Positions 34,364-43,663 of a DNA stretch of 64,000 nt are shown one piece after another. The notes beneath the pieces are model-generated. The model did no database searches. It had not been told where the DNA came from and worked only from the letters and a program-made list of their open reading frames with translations. The stretch is from Elusimicrobiota bacterium (GTDB lineage: Bacteria; Elusimicrobiota; Elusimicrobia; Elusimicrobiales; Elusimicrobiaceae): NCBI GenBank assembly GCA_009778915.1, contig WRFH01000001.1:410551-474550 (forward strand). The letters are read 5' to 3'. The position numbers were made by a program, and so were the translations under genes. Each line of letters starts with the position of its first letter. Position 1 is the first letter of the stretch.

Positions 34364-35214
34364 AAAATAAAATAATAATGCTTGCCGCCGGCATACTGGT
34401 TTTGGCGCTTTGCGGGTTACTGGCGTATAATTATGTTTCTAAAGAGTCGCGGCAGAAAGCGCGCCGCGCGGAGGCCGAAGCCAAACAGGCGGAAGCCCCG
34501 GCGGTGGTTAAAAAAACCGCTTTGTCCGACATGAACGTGGCAAACATGGTTCAGAGAAACCAGCAGGCCGCGCAGAACGGTATGCCGCCGCAGGATATGC
34601 AGAGCGCGCAGCCGGGAGTTCCGGCGGGAATGCCTTCCCAGCAGGCTGTCCAGCCGGGCATGCCGCCGCAGAATATGAACGGCGGTTATAATCCCGGCGT
34701 AGGAAACGCCGCGGCGGAAAAGCAGATGACGCCTGATTTTGCGACGCAGAAATCCGCCGCGCCCAGCGCGGCCAGCTTTTCCATCGGCGACTCGCCGGTG
34801 AAACTTATAGATATATTGTCCGGCAAAACTATTTTGAGTATTCCGTTCGCTAATTTGGGGGACCCTACCCTTTCCAAAGAAGACCGCGCGGTTGCCGAAC
34901 GCGCGCGCCAGGCGAGAATGCAGATGGCCGAACAGCAGCGCCAGGCCCAGCTCGCCGAAGCGCAGCGCCAGAAAGAATTGGAAGAAGCGCGCCAGAGGGA
35001 GCTTGAAGCGGAAAGAAGGGACCCGAGCCGCGCCATAAGAAACAAAATTAAAATAACCGGCATAGTAGCGCAGGAAGTTTTTATAGGCGGCGGCACCAAG
35101 GCGTACACGGTGGGCTCCACGGTTTTGGGCGCGAGAATTGTTTCTATATATGAAGACAACGTCGTATTCAGTTATAAAGGACAGCGTTTTACAAAAAAAG
35201 TTGAAATTAAATAG
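34360..35214 (+). CDS. pilP: PilP-like protein with extended linker
   Basis: The 284-residue protein has an N-terminal membrane anchor (IIMLAAGILVLALCGLLAYNYV), not a lipobox. A Pro/Gln/Met-rich linker (PPQDMQSAQPGVPAGMPSQQ), a Gln/Arg/Glu helix (QMAEQQRQAQLAEAQRQKELEEARQ) and a C-terminal beta domain follow (NKIKITGIVAQEVFIGGGTKAYTVGSTVLGARIVSIYEDNVVF). The end is the PilP/GspC HR-like fold that touches the secretin. It is longer than typical PilP (about 175 residues) because of the linker and helix. Confidence 0.8.
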   Translation: MKNKIIMLAAGILVLALCGLLAYNYVSKESRQKARRAEAEAKQAEAPAVVKKTALSDMNVANMVQRNQQAAQNGMPPQDMQSAQPGVPAGMPSQQAVQPGMPPQNMNGGYNPGVGNAAAEKQMTPDFATQKSAAPSAASFSIGDSPVKLIDILSGKTILSIPFANLGDPTLSKEDRAVAERARQARMQMAEQQRQAQLAEAQRQKELEEARQRELEAERRDPSRAIRNKIKITGIVAQEVFIGGGTKAYTVGSTVLGARIVSIYEDNVVFSYKGQRFTKKVEIK

Positions 35215-35301
35215 GGCCCGTCTCCGCTTCGCCGCGGCGCGGCTTCTATAGAAGAAGTACAGTGATTTGCAAAAAACGATTGAAGTTAAATAGGAGGATG
35301 C

Positions 35302-36903
35302 ATGAAAAGGAGTTTAATTGCCTTGTGGGTGTTTGCTATAACGTTTGCTTTCGCGGGAACTAATTTAGCTTATGCTCAGAATACTGATTTGGATCTGCCT
35401 TCGGACCAGGCGGCGCCCGCTGCCGGCGGGTTTGCCAAATCAAGAAACGAAACGGCTTTGTACAAAGATACCGAAGCCGGTTCCCCGCTTGATAAAAAAG
35501 TGACGATAAGAGTGGCCAACGTGCCGATATCTACCTTTCTAAACAGCATTTCAGCCCAGGCTAAAATTAATTTTATCATGGGCGAAGAATTTGCCAATAA
35601 AAAGGTTACGGCTTCGCTGAGCAACGTTACGGTAAGAGAAGCGTTGGACACGCTGCTGCGCGTGCAGGGTTTGACATATCAGCGCATCGGCAAGAGCGAC
35701 AGCTTCGTAGTCACAAAACGGTCAAGCGATTCGCCTAATACCGTCACCAAGGTTTATACGTTAAACTACATTTCATTGAACGGGGACGGAGCGGGCGGCG
35801 GACGGTCAGCAACAGGCTCAACGTTCGCGCAGAGCGCGGTAGGCACCAACACAGCCGGCTCTCTGAGCAACGATACGACGCCTATTGATACTTTGAACCA
35901 GGCCCCAAGAGGAGCTTCGGGCAGCGACATCCTTTCTATTATACAGAGCGTAATGTCCAAACAGGGCAAGCTGGCTCTGGACCCGAGGACCAACAAACTT
36001 ATCGTTACCGACGTGCCGGAAGTTTTTCCGCAGATTGAAAGCATTCTGGCGGAACTTGATATTAAACCTCCGCAGGTGCTGATAGAAGCGCAGATAGTAG
36101 AGGTTAACAAAACAAGCGGCCTGTCCATAGGCTTAAGCTACGGCGGCTCCGACGGCACGATATTCTCTTTCACAGGTCCCGCGAGAGGTGTTGACATCGA
36201 TTATATGAACGGCAAGGGCGTCAGCGGCTGGGGTTATATTTTCCCGCCGGCTGGCACCGGGCTTAACAGCGGCAGCAGTTCCGGCGGCACCAGCACCGGC
36301 GGCTCGACCGATACCTCCGGCAGCAGCACGACGGGTTCAACCGCCACCGCTACTGACGGTTTCCTTGATTTCTCTTCTTTCAACATAATGCTTAAAGCGC
36401 TGTTGACGAGAGGCGAAGCCAAATATCTGGGTAAACCGAAAGTCGTCACGTTAAACAACCAGGCTGCGACGATTGAATCAACCAGAGACGCGGCCATAGG
36501 TTCGGCGCAGAATATTTCGGGCAACACCGGAAGTTCAAACGTTTTGGCGTCAACGCCTGAAAGGCAGCAGGTGGGTTTGACTTTAAAAGTCACCCCGCAG
36601 GTTAACAGGGAAGGTTATATTACTCTGTTAATCCAGCCGGAATACTCCGACATCGCGGTCTCGTCCGTCGGCGGCGGCGTATACGATACGCTTAAGCGTT
36701 CCGCTTCCACGCTTGTCCGCGTTAAAAACGGGCAGACGGTTGTGCTCGGCGGCCTGCTTTCTTCAAGAGAAACGCTTGCCGACAGAAAAGTGCCGCTCCT
36801 TGGCGACATCCCGATAATCGGCTGGCTGTTCACGCAGAGAATCACGTCTAAAGACACGACTGACATGGTTATCTTCGTAACGCCGACGATACTCGCAGAT
36901 TAA
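35302..36903 (+). CDS. pilQ: PilQ secretin
   Basis: The 533-residue protein has a signal peptide (IALWVFAITFAFAGTNLAYAQ), an STN/N0 domain (VTIRVANVPISTFLNSISAQ, LSNVTVREALDTLLRVQGL), an N1-like domain (LDPRTNKLIVTDVPEVFPQIESILAELDIKPPQVLIEAQIVEV) and the secretin barrel with VPLLGDIPIIGWLF near the C-terminus. A Ser/Gly/Thr-rich loop (about 330-350) sits in the gate region. No AMIN domains are present, so it is shorter than proteobacterial PilQ. It forms the outer-membrane pore for the pilus. GGAGG precedes the start. Confidence 0.94.
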   Translation: MKRSLIALWVFAITFAFAGTNLAYAQNTDLDLPSDQAAPAAGGFAKSRNETALYKDTEAGSPLDKKVTIRVANVPISTFLNSISAQAKINFIMGEEFANKKVTASLSNVTVREALDTLLRVQGLTYQRIGKSDSFVVTKRSSDSPNTVTKVYTLNYISLNGDGAGGGRSATGSTFAQSAVGTNTAGSLSNDTTPIDTLNQAPRGASGSDILSIIQSVMSKQGKLALDPRTNKLIVTDVPEVFPQIESILAELDIKPPQVLIEAQIVEVNKTSGLSIGLSYGGSDGTIFSFTGPARGVDIDYMNGKGVSGWGYIFPPAGTGLNSGSSSGGTSTGGSTDTSGSSTTGSTATATDGFLDFSSFNIMLKALLTRGEAKYLGKPKVVTLNNQAATIESTRDAAIGSAQNISGNTGSSNVLASTPERQQVGLTLKVTPQVNREGYITLLIQPEYSDIAVSSVGGGVYDTLKRSASTLVRVKNGQTVVLGGLLSSRETLADRKVPLLGDIPIIGWLFTQRITSKDTTDMVIFVTPTILAD

Positions 36904-36916
36904 CATTTTTCACGAC

Positions 36917-36937
36917 GGGGCGCGCATTGCGCGCCCC
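36917..36937 (+). terminator. GC hairpin between pilQ and pilin
   Basis: GGGGCGCGC/GCGCGCCCC with a 3-nt loop but no T-run; more likely an mRNA-stabilising or processing hairpin than a terminator. Confidence 0.45.
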
Positions 36938-36954
36938 GCATGAAAAGGATAAAG

Positions 36955-37419
36955 ATGAAAAAGGGTTTTACTTTAATTGAACTGCTTGTAGTGGTTTTGA
37001 TAATTGGCATACTTGCAGCCATTGCCGTGCCTCAGTATCAAAAGGCGGTTACTAAGGCGCAAATTACGTCGCTTTTCCCTGTGTTGAAAGCGTTTGGGAC
37101 CGCGTGGGAAAGATATATTTTGGAAAACGGCAGTTCCCCGGCGTCATTACAGGACCTGGATATTGATATTCCGTCGTCGTTCATTTTTGCTTCCGGGACT
37201 GGAGGATATGAGCTTCGTCAAGATTTAGTAAGCAGTACTGATAATACCGTAAGGATTGTTGTAGTTTATAGAACGGATATAAAGCACATTACCTGTGAAG
37301 TGAGAGACGTTAACGTCAAAGGCCAGAGCACATGCCTCTCGCTCGGATTTGTAAAAGAAACATGCTCTTCGGCGGTATATATGGGTACCGGAACATGGTA
37401 TTGCTATGGGATACGGTGA
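36955..37419 (+). CDS. Type IV pilin (PilE/PilA-like)
   Basis: The true start is ATG 36955 (AAGGATAAAG upstream), not 36940, giving leader MKKG followed by FTLIELLVVVLIIGILAAIAVPQYQKAV with Glu5 present. The 154-residue product has the alpha-1 helix and a beta-domain with two C-terminal Cys pairs (ITCEVRDV, CLSLGFVKETCSSAVYMG, WYCYG) that may form the D-loop disulfides. Its short leader and long hydrophobic helix fit a major pilin, as does its place right after pilQ. At least two further genes here (45344 and others) have similar leaders. Confidence 0.92.
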   Translation: MKKGFTLIELLVVVLIIGILAAIAVPQYQKAVTKAQITSLFPVLKAFGTAWERYILENGSSPASLQDLDIDIPSSFIFASGTGGYELRQDLVSSTDNTVRIVVVYRTDIKHITCEVRDVNVKGQSTCLSLGFVKETCSSAVYMGTGTWYCYGIR

Positions 37420-37592
37420 AGTTTGGGGACAAGGTATTCCGGAGGATATTTCCGGTAAGTAAGAAATTTTTAGGACGGCAGGACACTCTTCCCTTTGGGA
37501 AGATGAAAAAGACTTGACAAACGGAGATGTAGAGTAATTTCTTGTTCTTCTCGCGGGGACAACCGGAAATTATTTTTTGAAGGGGTTTTTAA

Positions 37593-39326
37593 ATGGCTAA
37601 AACTTTAGGAGAAATACTGGTATCTTCGGGAACAATCAGCGCGGAGCAGCTTAAAAAGGCGGCGCTGTACAGTACCCAGAACAACGTGCCGCTCGGCGAC
37701 GCGGCCATGAAGCTCGGCTACGCGACGGAGGAACAGATTACCGTCGCTCTTTCAAAACACCTCGCCGTTCCTTACGCTTCCAGAGAAAACAACATTTTAA
37801 TTCCTGAAAAAGAACAGAACCTTCAGGCGGTTATTAACGAAAGATTCGCCAGGGAAAATACCGTTCTGCCGCTGTTTTTGGAAGAGGGCGTTCTGGCCGT
37901 CGCGTTGAACGACCCAGCTAACGTTTTCGTGACGGACAATATAAAAATGATGACCGGCTACGACGTGCAGCCGTTCATAGCCAGCAAGTCCCAGATTCTG
38001 ACGGCCATTGACAATTTTTACGGCGGGAAAGATTTAATCGAAGAAGTCGTTTCCGGCAAACAGAAAGCGCCGGAAGAGGAAGACAACGAAGACGTCGAAG
38101 TAGTTTCCGTCGAAGGCAAACTTGACCTGGATACGGCCAAAGAAAGCGGTTCCCAGTACATCAAGCTCGTCAACGCCATTTTAAAACAGGCAATTTCCGA
38201 AAGAACGTCCGATATTCACTTAGAAATGTTCGACGAGATGGTCAGCCTTCGTTTCCGCATAGACGGTTCTTTGTACGAACGCATGCCGCCGCCGAAGGAA
38301 AGCGTCGCGGCCCTTATTTCCCGCATAAAAATTTTATCAAAACTGGACATCGCCGAAAAGCGTCTGCCGCAGGACGGCAGTTTCGGTATCAAATTCCAGA
38401 ACAGAACCATTGAAATCCGCGTTTCCATATGTCCGACGGTGTTCGGCGAAAAACTGGTTTTGCGTATTTTGGACAAAGGAACCAGCCTTATGACTATTGA
38501 CAGGCTGGGTTTTGAATCACGCCAGAGGGAGGACTTTCTGGCGGCCGCCAACGCGCCGCACGGTCTTATATTCCTGACAGGTCCGACGGGTTCCGGTAAA
38601 TCCACGACGCTTAACGCGGTTTTAACAACCATCAGAACGCCTGAATATAACTTTATGACGCTGGAAGATCCCGTAGAATACAAATTACAGGGCATAAGCC
38701 AGGTGCAGGTTAAGCCGCAGATAGGTTTGACTTTTGCCGCCGGCCTCCGCTCTTTCTTACGTCAGGACCCGGACGTTATTCTGGTCGGCGAGGTGCGCGA
38801 TAACGAGACGGCGGAAGCTTGTCTTAAAGCCGCTCTAACGGGCCACTTGGTGCTGTCCACTTTGCACACGAACGAAGCTTTGGGCGCCGTCCCGCGTCTT
38901 ATTGACATGGGCATGGAGCCGTTTTTACTGTCGTCGAGCTTGGAGCTTGTGGCGGCGCAGAGGCTTTTAAGAAAACTTTGCCCGCACTGCCGCCGCGCCG
39001 TTACGCCGCCCCAGGATATTTTGGACAAGGCGCTGAAGGAATCTATGCTGCCGCCGGAAGACCAGTCCGGCTGGACATTTTTTGAAAAAGTCGGCTGCCC
39101 CAAATGCAGCAATACCGGTTATCTGGGCCGTATGGCTATTTATGAAGTTTATAAAGTGAACGACGAGATGCGGACGATTATTTACAAAACGCAGGACTTG
39201 ATTGAGCTTAAAAAAGCGGCCGTCAGAACCGGCGCGGCCAACCTGCGCGCCAGCGGGTGGAGAAAAGCCGTCAGAGGAATAACCACGTACGACGAAGTTT
39301 TGTCGGTAACAACGCAGGAAGAGTAG
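37593..39326 (+). CDS. pilB: PilB/GspE type IV pilus extension ATPase
   Basis: The 577-residue cytoplasmic ATPase has an N-terminal T2SSE_N domain (about 5-145), Walker A GPTGSGKS (330-337), Asp box TLEDPVEY, Walker B-like RQDPDVILVGEVRD and a His box (TGHLVLSTLHTNEA). A zinc-type tetracysteine (CPHC... CPKC at about 467-505) distinguishes extension ATPases from PilT. No pilT is visible in this window. A gap of about 170 bp separates it from the pilin; TTGACA near 37514 could be a separate promoter. Confidence 0.96.
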   Translation: MAKTLGEILVSSGTISAEQLKKAALYSTQNNVPLGDAAMKLGYATEEQITVALSKHLAVPYASRENNILIPEKEQNLQAVINERFARENTVLPLFLEEGVLAVALNDPANVFVTDNIKMMTGYDVQPFIASKSQILTAIDNFYGGKDLIEEVVSGKQKAPEEEDNEDVEVVSVEGKLDLDTAKESGSQYIKLVNAILKQAISERTSDIHLEMFDEMVSLRFRIDGSLYERMPPPKESVAALISRIKILSKLDIAEKRLPQDGSFGIKFQNRTIEIRVSICPTVFGEKLVLRILDKGTSLMTIDRLGFESRQREDFLAAANAPHGLIFLTGPTGSGKSTTLNAVLTTIRTPEYNFMTLEDPVEYKLQGISQVQVKPQIGLTFAAGLRSFLRQDPDVILVGEVRDNETAEACLKAALTGHLVLSTLHTNEALGAVPRLIDMGMEPFLLSSSLELVAAQRLLRKLCPHCRRAVTPPQDILDKALKESMLPPEDQSGWTFFEKVGCPKCSNTGYLGRMAIYEVYKVNDEMRTIIYKTQDLIELKKAAVRTGAANLRASGWRKAVRGITTYDEVLSVTTQEE

Positions 39327-39381
39327 TGCCGTCAGTATCGTTTTTTTAGCAGTTTAGCGTTATTAAAAAGGAAGGGTTCTT

Positions 39382-40629
39382 ATGCCAAAATACTCATACG
39401 TAGCCCAGGACGCAATGGGAAAAACTTATAAGGACACTATTACCGCGGACTCTAGGGAAAAAGTCGTCAACGCCCTTCAGGACGGCGGGTACATAGTGCT
39501 GGAAGTCAAGGAGTCCGGCGGCAAAGCCGGCGGTCTTTTGGGCGGCGTTTCTTCAAAAGCTAAGACGGGTTCAAGGACTAATAGAAAAGTTAAATCCCAC
39601 CTTCTGGCGTTTTTCGCGGAGCAATTATCAACGCTGATTTCCGGCGGCGTGCCGCTGGTGCGCGCCATTTCGCTGCTCGGCGAATATTCTTCGGACCCAA
39701 GTCTCGGTTACATACTTGTCCAGGTTTCTAAGGACGTGGCGTCGGGTTCTTCGCTGTATTCGTCTCTGGCAAAACACCCTAAGACTTTTGACCATGTCTG
39801 GCTGTCGCTGGTGCAGGCGGGCGAAGTCGGCGGCCAGCTGGCCGCCACGCTGATGCAGGTTTCGGTTTACATCAAATCGCAGGACGCGGTTAAAAGCAAA
39901 ATCATCACGGCCGTCACTTACCCGGCGATTTTGTTTATTATGTCCGTCGGCGTTTTGTTTTACTTCGTAACTTTCATCGTGCCCGTGTTCGCGACAATAT
40001 TCAAGGAATCCAACATGGAACTGCCGGCCATTACGCAGGCCGTGCTTTCGGTTTCCAACCTAATTACGCACCATTATATTTTGATAATTGTCGTAATAGT
40101 AGGCGCGATAGTCGGCTTCAACGTATATATACGCGGGGACGCGGGCAAAAAGAACTGGCACTATTTCCTGCTGCATATGCCGATAATCGGCAACTTTTTG
40201 CAGAATATGTATTTTGAGCGTCTGCTGTCCACGCTGTCTACTCTTCTGAAAAGCGGCGTGACGATACTTAACTGTCTGAGCGTTTTGGAAGAAGCTTTTG
40301 CCAGCAACGTTATAATACGCGACGGTCTCAGAGGCGCGAAAAAGGACGTGTCCGAAGGTAAGTCCATAGCGGATTCTTTTAAAGATACCGGCGTTTTCCC
40401 GCCGCTGATGACGGAGATGATGAGAATGGGCGAAGAGTCCGGCAGGCTGCCAAATATTATTGACACGCTGGCCAAATTTTATTCAGACCACGTGAACCAG
40501 TTTATAGCCAGGTTCTCCGCGGTTATTGACCCGATTTTGATTGTCGGCGTCGGTATTATAATAGGTATAGTAGTTATGTCCATATTCATGCCGATATTCC
40601 AAATGTCGCAAATCGGCAGCAATATGTAA
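39382..40629 (+). CDS. pilC: PilC/GspF inner-membrane platform protein
   Basis: The 415-residue protein has two T2SSF domains (about 70-195 and 275-395), each with LxFAEQLSTLISGGVPLVRA-like and YFERLLSTLSTLLKSGVTIL-like motifs and GEESGRLPN in the second. Membrane helices sit near 172-200 (ITYPAILFIMSVGVLFYFVTFIVPVF), 225-250 and 380-405. It is the pilus platform turned by PilB. GAAGG precedes the ATG. A long hairpin separates it from the minor-pilin set. Confidence 0.95.
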   Translation: MPKYSYVAQDAMGKTYKDTITADSREKVVNALQDGGYIVLEVKESGGKAGGLLGGVSSKAKTGSRTNRKVKSHLLAFFAEQLSTLISGGVPLVRAISLLGEYSSDPSLGYILVQVSKDVASGSSLYSSLAKHPKTFDHVWLSLVQAGEVGGQLAATLMQVSVYIKSQDAVKSKIITAVTYPAILFIMSVGVLFYFVTFIVPVFATIFKESNMELPAITQAVLSVSNLITHHYILIIVVIVGAIVGFNVYIRGDAGKKNWHYFLLHMPIIGNFLQNMYFERLLSTLSTLLKSGVTILNCLSVLEEAFASNVIIRDGLRGAKKDVSEGKSIADSFKDTGVFPPLMTEMMRMGEESGRLPNIIDTLAKFYSDHVNQFIARFSAVIDPILIVGVGIIIGIVVMSIFMPIFQMSQIGSNM

Positions 40630-40686
40630 AAGGAGTGCGCTTTTGGCGCACACCTTATTATAATGGGCTTTGGTCGAGAAGCAGCG

Positions 40687-40793
40687 GCTTCCACATTTGG
40701 GTGATTTTCAATTTTTTCCGCCCTCCCCGTACGCTTCGCCTTAAGTACTTGGTCGGGCGGAAGAAAATTGAAAATCCCCGCAAATCTGGAAGC
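40687..40793. repeat. Long imperfect inverted repeat between pilC and pilin cluster
   Basis: Arms of about 45-50 nt: CTTCCACATTTG and GATTTTCAATTTTTTCCGCC on the left pair with GGCGGAAGAAAATTGAAAATC and CAAATCTGGAAG on the right, around GTAC-n12-GTAC. It lacks coding potential. It may be a MITE-like element, a regulatory hairpin or an mRNA-processing structure. Confidence 0.7.
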
Positions 40794-40872
40794 GGGGTAA
40801 CTACGTTGGTTCGCGGGCGCGGTGCTGTTTGGGCGGGACAGAACGAAAGAGATTATTTTAATGGAGTCGGAT

Positions 40873-41436
40873 ATGCATAAAAAGCGCGGTTTTACTTTGA
40901 TTGAACTTTTGGTCGTCGTCATAATCGTCGTGCTGGTGGTTGTGTTCGCCGTGCCGTCTTTTAAAAAGACGCAGGAGAACAGCAAGAACCAGCGCGCGCA
41001 GGCCGTGCTGCTGGACATTGCCGGCGCGGTTAAGAATTACAGAGTTTATGAAGCGTCGGACAGCGCGGACATCCAAAACTTCGAGGCCGCCGCCGGACAA
41101 GTGACTGCGGATACCTTTTCCCCAGAATCAATAAATTCGGTAGCTGATAGTTCATCGGCCTTACAAAGGCTGTCTTTTTTGGCCAAAAACAATCTTTTAA
41201 AACCTATAGCGTGGGATAATGATTCCAACGGTACGACTTTTCAGGGATATAAGTTTTTCGTCTGTTCGGATAATTTTACGGACCCGTCGACTTGTTGCGA
41301 CCAGGCGGCGGACGCCTTGGCGGCTATGGTAAGCGCGACACAAGGCACCGGCCGCTACGATAAACCCGGCGCATGCGCGTGGGTTGACGAGGCCGGGAAC
41401 CTGAATACTACTTATCAGCTGGGGGACTCAATATAA
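40873..41436 (+). CDS. Prepilin-like protein
   Basis: The start is ATG 40873 (GGAG 6 nt upstream), not 40822. Leader MHKKRG is followed by FTLIELLVVVIIVVLVVVFAVPSFKKT with Glu5. The 187-residue product has a C-terminal region with CxxN-less Cys pairs (FVCSDNFTDPSTCCDQA). First of the run of nine prepilin-like genes after pilC. By helix and length it resembles a pilin of the PilE/FimU class. The stop and the next start share position 41436 (ATAATG). Confidence 0.9.
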   Translation: MHKKRGFTLIELLVVVIIVVLVVVFAVPSFKKTQENSKNQRAQAVLLDIAGAVKNYRVYEASDSADIQNFEAAAGQVTADTFSPESINSVADSSSALQRLSFLAKNNLLKPIAWDNDSNGTTFQGYKFFVCSDNFTDPSTCCDQAADALAAMVSATQGTGRYDKPGACAWVDEAGNLNTTYQLGDSI

Positions 41437-41918
41437 TGAAATATAAACGCGGATTTACAATGATGGAAATGCTTGTGGTGTTCATTCTTATAGCCGTGCT
41501 GGCGCAGGTGGCTATAGTGACTTACCGCAATTCCATACAGGATTCTAAAAGAGACCACGCCAAGGCGATGCTGCAGGAAATCGCCATAGCGAACCAGCGG
41601 TTCCGGACGGATTATCCGTCGGTTAACATCAAGACGGATGTAATTTCCCATACGCCTTCGGCGACATGTAATATTAATAAATTTGACGCCGCTTCGGTGG
41701 ACCCGTCGATACTTGTTGCCTGCGGATATCTGGAACAAAAGACGTGGGACAATTATGACTATCAATTTTACGTATGCGGGGACTCTACCAATCCGTGCGG
41801 CCCCGACGGGCTGGCTTATATGGTAGCGCTTGAAGGCGCCGGAAAATATTATAACGCCGGCGTCAACTCGGATACATGCGTTTTTACGTCAGGCAGCGGG
41901 TACAATAATTGCCAATAG
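41436..41918 (+). CDS. Prepilin-like protein
   Basis: Leader MKYKRG followed by FTMMEMLVVFILIAVLAQVAIVTYRNSI with Glu5. The 160-residue product has C-terminal Cys pairs (YQFYVCGDSTNPCGPDG, SDTCVFTSG). Similar in layout to the neighbours at 40873 and 41927, including the ...NWD/TWDNYDYQFYVC-type segment, so the three form one paralog group. Sorted to the inner membrane and processed by a PilD-type peptidase, which is not in this window. Confidence 0.88.
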   Translation: MKYKRGFTMMEMLVVFILIAVLAQVAIVTYRNSIQDSKRDHAKAMLQEIAIANQRFRTDYPSVNIKTDVISHTPSATCNINKFDAASVDPSILVACGYLEQKTWDNYDYQFYVCGDSTNPCGPDGLAYMVALEGAGKYYNAGVNSDTCVFTSGSGYNNCQ

Positions 41919-41926
41919 GAGTTTTT

Positions 41927-42409
41927 ATGCGTAACAGCAAAGGTTTTACTTTAATGGAATTGATGGTCGTGGTTTTTATTATAGCTATACTCGTGGCGGC
42001 GGCCGTGCCTTCTTATCTTGACAATTTGAAAAGGACGCGCTATAACGAAAGTATAGTCGCGCTGCAGAAAGTGGCGCAGGCGGCTAAAACTTTTGCCGCT
42101 CAGTATCCTAATCATGTTATGTCGGGCCAAATTACAAATGCCGCTACCAACCAAGGCGTTCCCACGTGTAATCCGAACGCCGGCGGCACGGACGTGCTTT
42201 ACCAGTGCGGTTATTTGATTAAGGACAACTGGGACGCTCTAGCGTTTAACATTTACGCGTGCAACCCGGCAACCGGCGCCGGCGGAGGGTGCTGCAAGCA
42301 GGGGTATTACGCATCCATGCAGTATAAGAACGTTGTTAATGATTATTGCGGCGGTGTTGACGTAAATATGGAATTGCAAGAGAACCATGCTTATGACAAG
42401 ACTCAATAA
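41927..42409 (+). CDS. Prepilin-like protein
   Basis: The start is ATG 41927 after AGGAGTTTTT (track start 41909 lies before this site). Leader MRNSKG then FTLMELMVVVFIIAILVAAAVPSYLDNLK with Glu5. The 160-residue product carries the group's DNWDALAFNIYACNP segment and a Cys-Cys (GGCCKQG). Third of the 40873 paralog group. Its end overlaps the next gene. Confidence 0.88.
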   Translation: MRNSKGFTLMELMVVVFIIAILVAAAVPSYLDNLKRTRYNESIVALQKVAQAAKTFAAQYPNHVMSGQITNAATNQGVPTCNPNAGGTDVLYQCGYLIKDNWDALAFNIYACNPATGAGGGCCKQGYYASMQYKNVVNDYCGGVDVNMELQENHAYDKTQ

Positions 42410-43043
42410 AAAAGGCCTGACTATCGCGGAGGCCGTCATCTCAATGGTGCTGCTGGCCGTTATCACCGTCGGTATTTACGGCGTGATAATGGCGTCCGTG
42501 CGTTCGGGCAATAAGCCGGATACTAAAGAAGAAATGGCTTACGCCGTTGAGCAGGCGTCCGCCAAATTTAAAGCCATGATACAAAACAATGTCATATGCT
42601 TATTGTGGGATGACTCTATTACCGGCGAAAATAGTTGTCTTATGTACGACGCCTGCCTTTCCGGCGAGACGTCTCCCGGCGTGTGTCCGCCGGAGTCAAG
42701 GGCGCCCGGCGCGCAGGAAATGACCGCCGGCAGCGGAATTTTCGGTTGTCCGTATACGGATACGACGTGTATCCAGGCGGTACAGAACGCCAAATATACC
42801 ACTGACTTATGCGGCGGTCCTCTTCAAAACCAACTTAATCCCGCCATAGTTTACTCTGCAACGCAGGCTGTGGCCGGTGCTGTTACGCCTTTTGAAACCG
42901 ATAAAGATTATCATCTTGAGAAGTGTAGTTTTATGCCGTCTTCATGCCCAGGAGGTTCGTTTTATTATACGGTCGTGCAGACGGCGGAAGGGTTGTACAA
43001 CGTCCAGTTTCATATAGATTGCGGTAACGGACAAACGACATGA
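42393..43043 (+). CDS. Minor prepilin, PilV/GspI-like (copy 1)
   Basis: MTRLNKKG is followed by LTIAEAVISMVLLAVITVGIYGVIMASVRSG with Glu5, and a start at 42393 (third residue of the track ORF) gives 216 residues; 42387 is also possible. The N-terminal 50 residues are nearly identical to the next gene, which ends with the same kind of YYTVVQ/YYTVQN...FHIDCG/FYISCS finish. Many Cys residues. LTIAEAVIS, lacking Phe1, matches PilV/GspI-type minor pilins. It overlaps the next start by 4 bp. Confidence 0.83.
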   Translation: MTRLNKKGLTIAEAVISMVLLAVITVGIYGVIMASVRSGNKPDTKEEMAYAVEQASAKFKAMIQNNVICLLWDDSITGENSCLMYDACLSGETSPGVCPPESRAPGAQEMTAGSGIFGCPYTDTTCIQAVQNAKYTTDLCGGPLQNQLNPAIVYSATQAVAGAVTPFETDKDYHLEKCSFMPSSCPGGSFYYTVVQTAEGLYNVQFHIDCGNGQTT

Positions 43044-43663
43044 TTAATAAAAAAGGTTTAACTATAGCCGAGGCCGTTATCTCAATGGTGCTGCTTGCAA
43101 TCATCACCATGGGGATTTACGGGGTAATAATGGCGTCGGTGCGTTCCGGCAAAAAGCCGGACATGAGGGAAGACATGGCTTACGCGATAGAAACCGCGTC
43201 GGCCAAACTTCAAGGGCTTATACAGAACAACCAAATTTGTCAAAACTGGTCCGCTTTCTCCCAACAACCAGTTGACTGCGGCGGCGGCTTTCTTGCAAAC
43301 GAGTGCTGCCGTGACGACGGCTGGAGTAATGACCCTTCCGCCGCGATTATCGGGGGGGATACTGACCTGTGCGGCAGACCTTTTAACAAAGAAGGAGCGT
43401 CTTTCACGTTTAGGCCGACGGGCGCTTCCGTAGTCGCAAGTTCGCCTTTTGATGAAAACGTGCTGTATTACGTTGATTTTCAAGACACCCAGCACACTAA
43501 ATTGTGCCTGCTGCCGCCGACTTGTGACACTGGCACGGGTAAATCTTACTTTTATTATACCGTCCAGAATGTAAATAAGGACCAGAAGGATGCGGCCGGT
43601 CGGCCGTTACAGCCGCGTTTTAACATCAAATTTTATATAAGCTGCAGCGGGCAGACAATGTGA
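43040..43663 (+). CDS. Minor prepilin, PilV/GspI-like (copy 2)
   Basis: MINKKG then LTIAEAVISMVLLAIITMGIYGVIMASVRSGKKPDMRE with Glu5; 207 residues. Close paralog of the preceding gene, so a tandem duplication. C-terminal half is Cys-rich (CGGGFLANECCRDDG, CLLPPTCDTG, YISCSGQ). Coupled at both ends by overlapping stop/start codons, as expected for subunits needed in fixed ratio. Confidence 0.85.
   Translation: MINKKGLTIAEAVISMVLLAIITMGIYGVIMASVRSGKKPDMREDMAYAIETASAKLQGLIQNNQICQNWSAFSQQPVDCGGGFLANECCRDDGWSNDPSAAIIGGDTDLCGRPFNKEGASFTFRPTGASVVASSPFDENVLYYVDFQDTQHTKLCLLPPTCDTGTGKSYFYYTVQNVNKDQKDAAGRPLQPRFNIKFYISCSGQTM

Noticed and set aside
37332-37517. 61-residue ORF between pilin and pilB
   Set aside because: It overlaps the pilin gene in another frame and has no homology features.
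37593-39326. PilT retraction ATPase
   Set aside because: The N-terminal T2SSE domain and tetracysteine point to PilB; no second ATPase is visible.
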